Source: Burkholderiaceae bacterium (lineage in GTDB: Bacteria; Pseudomonadota; Gammaproteobacteria; Burkholderiales; Burkholderiaceae_C). From it: DNA of 61,281 nucleotides. Below the pieces are notes generated by a model that worked only from the letters and a program-made list of their open reading frames with translations, made no database searches and was not told the origin of the DNA. How positions within the stretch are numbered: the stretch's first letter is position 1; every line of letters begins with the position of its first letter. Position numbers and translations under genes: made by a program. This document shows, in pieces, positions 56,034-61,281 of the stretch. The DNA is taken from positions 1 through 61,281 of the forward strand of contig SCQQ01000105.1 of assembly GCA_004299095.1 (NCBI GenBank). The letters are read 5' to 3'.

Positions 56034-57547
56034 ATACCAGCAGCATCCCAAAACCCACCGTCCTGGTGGTTGAAGACGAGCCGGATTTGCTCACGCTCTA
56101 CGAACTGACGCTGCTGCGCGAAGGCTTCCAGGTCGAAACGGCTGACACCGTGGCGCGCGGGCGGCATCAGCTTGCGAAGCGTACCTTCGATGTCGTGCTC
56201 ACCGACATGCGACTGCCCGACGGCAATGGTCTTGACCTGTTGCGCGAGCTGACCGCTGCCAAACGGCCGGAACGCTGCGTCGTCATGACCGCCTACGGCT
56301 CCGCGGAAAACGCCGTCGATGCGTTGAAGGCTGGCGCGTTCGACTACCTCACCAAGCCGGTCGAACTCAAGCAGTTTCGGCGCGTGGTCCACTCGGCACT
56401 CGGCAACGCGGCCGAAGGCAGCCCCGTGCCCGTGCCAGCACCTGCTCCGCCACCCGACGAGCAGAAAAGCAATCGCTCGCTGGCTCCCAAGCAAGAGGCG
56501 CAGTCCGAGCACGACCACAACGCACTCGATCAACTGATTGGCCATTCGGCCGCCATGCGCGCGGTCCGGGAGCGCATTCGGGCGGTTGCGGGCACAATGG
56601 CGCCGGTCCTCATCCAGGGCGAATCAGGCACCGGAAAAGAGTTGGCGGCACACGCGCTGCACGACTGTAGCCACCGCGCCAAGGGTCCGTTCGTTCCGGT
56701 CAACTGCGGCGCCATCCCCGAGAATCTGCTGGAGGCGGAATTCTTCGGCGCGCGCAAAGGTGCCTATACCGGTGCAACGCAGGACCGGAAAGGTTTTTTC
56801 CAGGCGGCCAGCGGTGGCACGCTGTTCCTCGACGAAATCGGCGAGTTGCCGGTGTCCATGCAGGCCAAGCTGTTGCGCGCAATTCAGGAGCGCTGCGTGC
56901 GCCCCCTGGGTACGACCACGGAAGAACTGGTCGACGTGCGCATCGTCAGTGCCACCCACAAGGACCTCGCCGCGGAAGTCCAGAGTGGGCACTTCCGGAG
57001 CGACTTGTTTTATCGACTGAACGTGATCGGTATTGCGCTTCCGCCGCTGCGCGACCGACGTGAAGATATTCCGGCGCTCTGTACTGCGCTGCTGACACGT
57101 CTGGCGCCGCGGATCGGCGTGGAAGCGCCGCAAATTACGCCCGCGCAACTCGATCAAATCAAGAAAGCGCCCCTGCCTGGAAATGTGCGCGAGTTGGAAA
57201 ACCTGTTGCAGCGCGCTCTCGCGTTGGGGGAACAGGCCGATCTGAACCGGGGCGACCTGTCCGGCAATGCGACATCATCGTCCAGTGTCACGGTGGCCAT
57301 CGAGCCACCGCCGAAAATCGATGACGACGCTGCCGCGGACAACACGCCAGCGGCCATGCCCGGCCGCACGCTCGCAGCATGGCTTGACGCGCAGGAACGT
57401 GAATTGCTCACGCAATCCCTGGCAGCCAGCGACTTCCAGTCCGACGTTGCCGCAGCGCAGCTGGGCTTGACGCCGCGCCAGTTGCACCGGCGCTTGCAAC
57501 GTCTGAACGTACTCCGGGCGCCCATCGCTGGAGCGACGCCGACGTGA
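56030..57547 (+). CDS. pilR: type IV pilus response regulator PilR (NtrC family)
   Basis: 505 aa sigma-54 activator. Receiver domain with acidic pocket EDE (15-17) and phosphoacceptor Asp59 in LTDMRLPDG; a Pro-rich linker; AAA+ domain with Walker A GESGTGKE; the sigma-54 loop is GAYTGA (244-249) where the consensus is GAFTGA, a tolerated Tyr variant; sensor region [10 protein letters not shown]-terminal Fis-type helix-turn-helix ([21 protein letters not shown]). Start overlaps pilS by four bases. It drives pilA transcription from a sigma-54 promoter; no such promoter is visible in this window. Confidence 0.95.
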   Translation: MNTSSIPKPTVLVVEDEPDLLTLYELTLLREGFQVETADTVARGRHQLAKRTFDVVLTDMRLPDGNGLDLLRELTAAKRPERCVVMTAYGSAENAVDALKAGAFDYLTKPVELKQFRRVVHSALGNAAEGSPVPVPAPAPPPDEQKSNRSLAPKQEAQSEHDHNALDQLIGHSAAMRAVRERIRAVAGTMAPVLIQGESGTGKELAAHALHDCSHRAKGPFVPVNCGAIPENLLEAEFFGARKGAYTGATQDRKGFFQAASGGTLFLDEIGELPVSMQAKLLRAIQERCVRPLGTTTEELVDVRIVSATHKDLAAEVQSGHFRSDLFYRLNVIGIALPPLRDRREDIPALCTALLTRLAPRIGVEAPQITPAQLDQIKKAPLPGNVRELENLLQRALALGEQADLNRGDLSGNATSSSSVTVAIEPPPKIDDDAAADNTPAAMPGRTLAAWLDAQERELLTQSLAASDFQSDVAAAQLGLTPRQLHRRLQRLNVLRAPIAGATPT

Positions 57548-58143
57548 CCGGGCCGACGACCGCCGTCGGAAATTGGGATGCGGGCTGGTATGCCAGTGCA
57601 CGCGTGCTGGCCTCACCCAATTGCGATGCCCGCCCCGTGGCGGGCGACGTATCGCTGATCGTGGTGCATTCCATCAGCTTGCCGCCGGGTGAATTCGGCG
57701 GCGACGAAGTCCCGGCGTTGTTCACCAACACGCTCGATTGGGACGCACACCCTTACTTTCAATCGATCCGCGGATTGCGCGTGTCGCCACACTTTTTCAT
57801 CCGGCGCGATGGGTCGTTGTGGCAGTTTGCCAGCTGCGACGCGCGTGCCTGGCATGCCGGCGTCTCGATGTTCGGGAATCGATCCCAATGCAACGACTTC
57901 TCGGTGGGGATCGAATTGGAGGGTCTCGAAGGGGAGCGCTTCGAACGTGTGCAATACGACACGCTCGTCGCACTCTGTCGCGCGATCGCAACACATTACC
58001 CGATCAAAGCAATCGCCGGGCATGAGCACATCGCTCCCGGGCGCAAGCACGATCCCGGCCCCGGCTTCGACTGGCGGCTCGTGCAACAGGCGCTTGGGTG
58101 GCCCGACGACCGGTTCCCACCCCATGCGTTCGCAGCAGCGTGA
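57544..58143 (+). CDS. ampD: 1,6-anhydro-N-acetylmuramyl-L-alanine amidase AmpD
   Basis: 199 aa zinc amidase of peptidoglycan recycling that removes the peptide from anhydro-muropeptides in the cytoplasm. The zinc ligands are His in IVVHSISLPPG, His in AGHEHIAPGRK and Asp in HDPGPGFDW; the family motifs SPHFFIRRDGSLWQF and WHAGVSMFGNRSQCNDFSVGIELEG are complete. The start is GTG 57544, overlapping the pilR TGA by four bases. Confidence 0.95.
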   Translation: MTGPTTAVGNWDAGWYASARVLASPNCDARPVAGDVSLIVVHSISLPPGEFGGDEVPALFTNTLDWDAHPYFQSIRGLRVSPHFFIRRDGSLWQFASCDARAWHAGVSMFGNRSQCNDFSVGIELEGLEGERFERVQYDTLVALCRAIATHYPIKAIAGHEHIAPGRKHDPGPGFDWRLVQQALGWPDDRFPPHAFAAA

Positions 58144-58415
58144 CGAATGCGTTTACGCCTCGCTGATCGGTGGGTTGGGTACCGATGCTGACGCGGCCGG
58201 CTTCCGATTGAAACCCAACGCGTCGCACAGGTCCGGCGGACCGTCTACCTCGCGTTCTGGGCATCTCCCCGACCTGGCAGATGGAAGCCGACGACTTGGC
58301 TGAATGCCAGAAAACGCGTTAAGCTGCCGCCCAAACAAAGTGTGTACGTTGCGGCGGCCGGGGAGGCCGCTCTCATCTCATCGGACAACGGCCCACACGA
58401 GCAGGAGAACTTTGA

Positions 58416-58709
58416 ATGGCGACGAAATCTGTCAAGAAGCCGGCGAAATCAACCAAGGCGCCAGAAGCGAAACGCGGCCAGGGGGAAAGCGTTGCGCCGA
58501 AGGCCCGTCCCCACGCGAAATCCGAGATAACCCGACCCACTCCCAGCAAAAAGGCGGCGAGTGTAAAGGCCCCCGCAAAAGTGACCGCCGTAAAAAAGCA
58601 ACACGAAACGGCAACACCGAAGAAAACCCCGGCCAAATCGTCAACTGCAGCCAAGACGACCTTGAGTTCGCGCGCTGCCTGGCCTTTCCCCACGGCGGCC
58701 AAGCCGTAG
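58416..58709 (+). CDS. lysine/alanine-rich histone-H1-like protein
   Basis: 97 aa, very basic: about a quarter is Lys, mostly in KKPAKS, KKAAS, KAPAK and PKKTPAK style repeats with Ala, Pro, Ser and Thr, as in bacterial histone H1-like (Hc1/AlgP-type) proteins that coat DNA. The C-terminus ends in a distinct non-basic block with AWPFPT. No globular domain is visible. The start is set by AGGAG at 58403-58407. Located 272 bases after ampD, likely its own transcription unit. Low-complexity composition makes a purely sequence-based function unsafe. Confidence 0.7.
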   Translation: MATKSVKKPAKSTKAPEAKRGQGESVAPKARPHAKSEITRPTPSKKAASVKAPAKVTAVKKQHETATPKKTPAKSSTAAKTTLSSRAAWPFPTAAKP

Positions 58710-58828
58710 CAAAGGCTGACGGAGATCGGCCGCCGCTTGGCAGATGGAGAGAAAAGTCTCAACGAAAGCGGATAGCCTCGGCGGCTTAGCGTTTATACGC
58801 GTTCAGGCCAACGGCCCACGGCCGCGAT

Positions 58829-60289
58829 TCACGCCGTCCCGCCCACCGTGAGTCCATCGATACGTATCGTCGGCAACCCCACGCCGACCGGCACGCTTTG
58901 GCCATCTTTGCCGCAAGTTCCAACTCCGGAATCGAGTTCGGTGTTGTTGCCGATCAGCGAAATCTTCTTGAGAGACTCAGGGCCGCTACCCACCAAGGTA
59001 GCGCCCTTGACAGGATACTGGATCTTGCCGTTTTCGATCCAGAACGCCTCGCTGGCCGAAAACACAAATTTCCCGCTGGTGATATCGACCTGACCGCCGG
59101 CAAAATTGGTAGCGTACAGTCCTCGTTTGACGCTGGCGACGACTTCTTCGGGGTCTTTATCGCCACCCAACATGAAGGTGTTGGTCATGCGTGGAATCGG
59201 AATGGCCGCGTAGCTCTCCCGGCGGCCGCTGCCCGTGGGCTTGGCTTTCATCAAACGGGCATTGAGCGAGTCTTGCAGATAACTCTTCAGAATCCCGTCT
59301 TCGATCAAAACGTTGCGTTGGGTAACGCGGCCCTCATCGTCCATGTTGAGGCTGCCGCGCCGCCCCGCGAGTGTACCGTCGTCAATGACCGTCACGCCAG
59401 GTGCCGCAACGCGCTCACCCATCCGACCGCTGAAGGCACTCGAGCCTTTGCGGTTGAAATCGCCCTCGAGCCCATGTCCGACCGCTTCGTGCAGCAAAAC
59501 CCCAGGCCACCCCGGACCCAGCACCACCGTCATTTCTCCGGCCGGTGCAGGTCGCGATTCCAAGTTGGTCACCGCACCGCGCACCGCTGAATCGACATAG
59601 TGTTGCAAAATTGCATCATCAAAATAATCGAGTCCGGCGCGCCGGCCACCGCCGTAGGATCCGACTTCACGCCGACCTGCCTGCTCAGCAATCACGGTGA
59701 CCGACAGACGCACCAGCGGACGCACATCTGCTGCAATCACGCCGTCAAGCCGTGCCACCAAAACCACCTCGTACTCACAGGCCAGTCCGGCCATGACTTG
59801 CGCGACCCGTGGATCTTTCGCGCGGCAGAGTTTTTCAACGCGTTCGAGCAGCCGCACCTTGGCTGCACTGTCCATCGAAGCAATCGGGTCCGCGTCGCTG
59901 TACAGCGTTAGTCGGCCGGCCGCCGCCTTCGAACCATGGTTCGATACCTTGACGGAACCAGATGCGCCGATCGATCGCACGGTTCGCGCCGCGTCCATCA
60001 GCGACGAGAATGAAAGATCATCCGAATACGCAAATGCGGTTTTCTCGCCACTGACGGCGCGCACGCCGACGCCCTGATCGATTCCGAAGCTGCCTGCTTT
60101 GACGATCCCCTCCTCCAAACCCCAGCTTTCGGCGCGCGAGTACTGGAAATACAAATCCGCATCGTCGACCCGGTGCGAGGCGATCAGCCCGAGCGCGCGG
60201 CCCAAGTCCCCTTCCGTCAATCCGAACGGGTCCAACAGCAACTTCTTCGCGGTCGCCAACCTCGTGAGCGTGGGTTCATGCAGCTTCAT
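58829..60289 (-). CDS. tldD: metalloprotease TldD
   Basis: 486 aa subunit of the TldD-TldE zinc protease, which trims unfolded peptides and matures microcins/PQQ-type peptides. The catalytic motif HEAVGHGLEGD places zinc ligands His267 and His272, with the conserved Cys in GTCGKDGQSVPVG near the C-terminus as additional family landmark. ATG 60289 gives the usual short N-terminus; a longer frame to 60400 reads through a repeat-like sequence and is unlikely. tldE is not in this window. Downstream in orientation of an rRNA operon but separated by a strong terminator. Confidence 0.95.
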   Translation of the reverse strand: MKLHEPTLTRLATAKKLLLDPFGLTEGDLGRALGLIASHRVDDADLYFQYSRAESWGLEEGIVKAGSFGIDQGVGVRAVSGEKTAFAYSDDLSFSSLMDAARTVRSIGASGSVKVSNHGSKAAAGRLTLYSDADPIASMDSAAKVRLLERVEKLCRAKDPRVAQVMAGLACEYEVVLVARLDGVIAADVRPLVRLSVTVIAEQAGRREVGSYGGGRRAGLDYFDDAILQHYVDSAVRGAVTNLESRPAPAGEMTVVLGPGWPGVLLHEAVGHGLEGDFNRKGSSAFSGRMGERVAAPGVTVIDDGTLAGRRGSLNMDDEGRVTQRNVLIEDGILKSYLQDSLNARLMKAKPTGSGRRESYAAIPIPRMTNTFMLGGDKDPEEVVASVKRGLYATNFAGGQVDITSGKFVFSASEAFWIENGKIQYPVKGATLVGSGPESLKKISLIGNNTELDSGVGTCGKDGQSVPVGVGLPTIRIDGLTVGGTA

Positions 60290-60324
60290 GGATGCATTGT
60301 AGGTCGCGATCGACGCACTTTCAG

Positions 60325-60380
60325 CGCCCGCGGGCCCCCCTTCGGCCATCCGCGACCTAGGTGAAGCGAGCGAGCCATTT
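60325..60380 (-). repeat. degenerate dispersed-repeat copy in the tldD leader
   Basis: Read on the minus strand the stretch contains CTCGCTTCACCTAGGTCGC, then GGATGGCCGAAGGGGGGCCC. A conceptual translation gives ASPRSRMAEGGPAG, a string I remember from spurious N-terminal extensions in Burkholderiales annotations, consistent with a dispersed non-coding repeat. Its identity is from memory, not a search. Confidence 0.4.
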
Positions 60381-60408
60381 ACCAGTAACACATTGACCAA
60401 ACCCGCTC

Positions 60409-60435
60409 AGCATAGCAGGCACGAAATCGTCGCAA
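60409..60435 (-). promoter_or_regulatory. candidate tldD promoter
   Basis: On the minus strand TTGCGA and TATGCT are separated by 15 bases, shorter than the optimal 17. They lie about 120 bases before the tldD ATG. Tentative. Confidence 0.28.
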
Positions 60436-60574
60436 GGTTCGGCCCTTTGGGCGCGCGCATCATCGACACAGACTTGGATTGTCCGAATGTGCTCGGAATG
60501 CCTGACCCGCGCCACCAGACACAGGGCATATTGCCAGTCGCCACTTCTGGCGCTGAATATCTCAGCGCATAAAA

Positions 60575-60606
60575 AAATGCCCGGCCTTCGAAAAGGTCGG
60601 GCATTT
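60575..60606 (-). terminator. rRNA operon terminator
   Basis: 12-base arms AAATGCCCGGCC (60575-60586) and GGTCGGGCATTT (60595-60606) with an eight-base loop; one G-T type mismatch. On the minus strand the stem runs into a T run, directly after the 5S gene. Confidence 0.9.
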
Positions 60607-60618
60607 CCCGGTTATTTA

Positions 60619-60733
60619 GCCTGACAATGTCCTACTTTCACACGGGAATCCGCACTATCATTGGCGCAAAGGTGTTTCACTGTCCTGTTCGGGATGGGAA
60701 GGAGTGGGACCACCTCGCTATGGTCATCAGGCA
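60619..60733 (-). rRNA. rrf: 5S ribosomal RNA
   Basis: Read on the minus strand it starts TGCCTGATGACCATAGCG, contains GGTGGTCCCACTCC, CATCCCGAACAGGACAGTG and ends GTAGGACATTGTCAGGC, matching the 5S pattern. The two ends pair as the helix I stem. Length about 115 nt. A terminator follows at 60575-60606. Confidence 0.95.
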
Positions 60734-60842
60734 TAACTTGTTGCCACCCAGCCCTCCGGCTCGGCAGCCAATTCATAAAGCCGATCAGCAATCTCACGTT
60801 GCGTCACTCGACATAACAGCCTCGATCAATTGATCAAAGTTA
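60734..60842 (-). other. 23S-5S internal transcribed spacer
   Basis: About 110 bases between the 3' end of 23S and the 5S gene on the minus strand. No tRNA gene is recognisable. The AATTGATCAAAG stretch next to the 23S end is likely part of the processing stem. Confidence 0.6.

Positions 60843-61281
<439 letters not shown>

Larger units (their letters stand above)
60290..60574. other. intergenic region upstream of tldD
   Basis: 285 bases between tldD and the rRNA operon terminator. It holds a possible minus-strand promoter for tldD (TTGCGA at 60430-60435, 15-base spacer, TATGCT at 60409-60414) and a repeat-like stretch. No gene can be supported. Confidence 0.4.

Noticed and set aside
60290-60400. 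Longer N-terminus for TldD
   Set aside because: The extra residues come from repeat-like sequence and do not match the family; ATG 60289 gives the normal start.

Overview
The window is about 61 kb of GC-rich chromosome from a betaproteobacterium, most likely a member of the Burkholderiales. Evidence for this is the divergent mrcA/pilMNOPQ arrangement, System II cytochrome c maturation (ResB + CcsA) next to a cytochrome c4, the ffh / ypjD / small zinc-ribbon protein / pilS-pilR / ampD order, and a palindromic repeat that I remember as typical of Comamonadaceae-like genomes. The family-level assignment is tentative. No phage, insertion sequence, CRISPR array or tRNA gene was seen.

Layout. 0-5 kb: dgt-like, aroB and aroK (minus), then an oxyR + nitrobindin-like pair (plus) placed between aroK and pilQ. 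5-13 kb: the type IV pilus assembly operon pilMNOPQ (minus), divergent from the PBP1A gene mrcA, followed by a small LptM-type lipoprotein gene without the lysA neighbour usual elsewhere. 13.6-24 kb: housekeeping genes for cytochrome c maturation, cytochrome c4, the GTPase EngB, an alpha/beta hydrolase, two lipid A acyltransferase-family proteins, metK, an NlpC/P60 lipoprotein and a GNAT protein.

24.2-41.2 kb: a co-directional catabolic island of 14 genes. It holds a TetR regulator, an enoyl-CoA hydratase, an AtuA-family protein, a GST, both subunits of a biotin-dependent acyl-CoA carboxylase, two acyl-CoA dehydrogenases, a cupin, three AMP-dependent acyl-CoA ligases in a row, an SDR and a 2-hydroxychromene-2-carboxylate-isomerase-like protein. 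The gene set matches the logic of the acyclic terpene (Atu) pathway: activate the acid, dehydrogenate it, carboxylate the gamma-methyl branch, hydrate, cleave. The substrate is not known. A perfect 15-bp bidirectional terminator separates it from a convergent operon (41.2-48 kb) for a branched-chain-amino-acid-type ABC importer with its own long-chain-type acyl-CoA synthetase. Beyond that lies icmF, a fused B12-dependent isobutyryl-CoA mutase. Together, 24-51.5 kb looks like an uptake, activation and degradation region for branched acyl compounds (inference).

51.7-61.3 kb: ffh, ypjD, a small zinc-ribbon protein, the pilus two-component system pilS-pilR, ampD, a lysine-rich histone-H1-like protein, tldD, and the 3' end of an rRNA operon (5S and partial 23S on the minus strand).

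The most striking observation is an 81-bp palindromic GC-rich element inserted in frame in the biotin carboxylase gene. It adds 27 low-complexity residues just before the conserved MEMNTRLQVEH motif. A second, degenerate repeat lies in the tldD leader.
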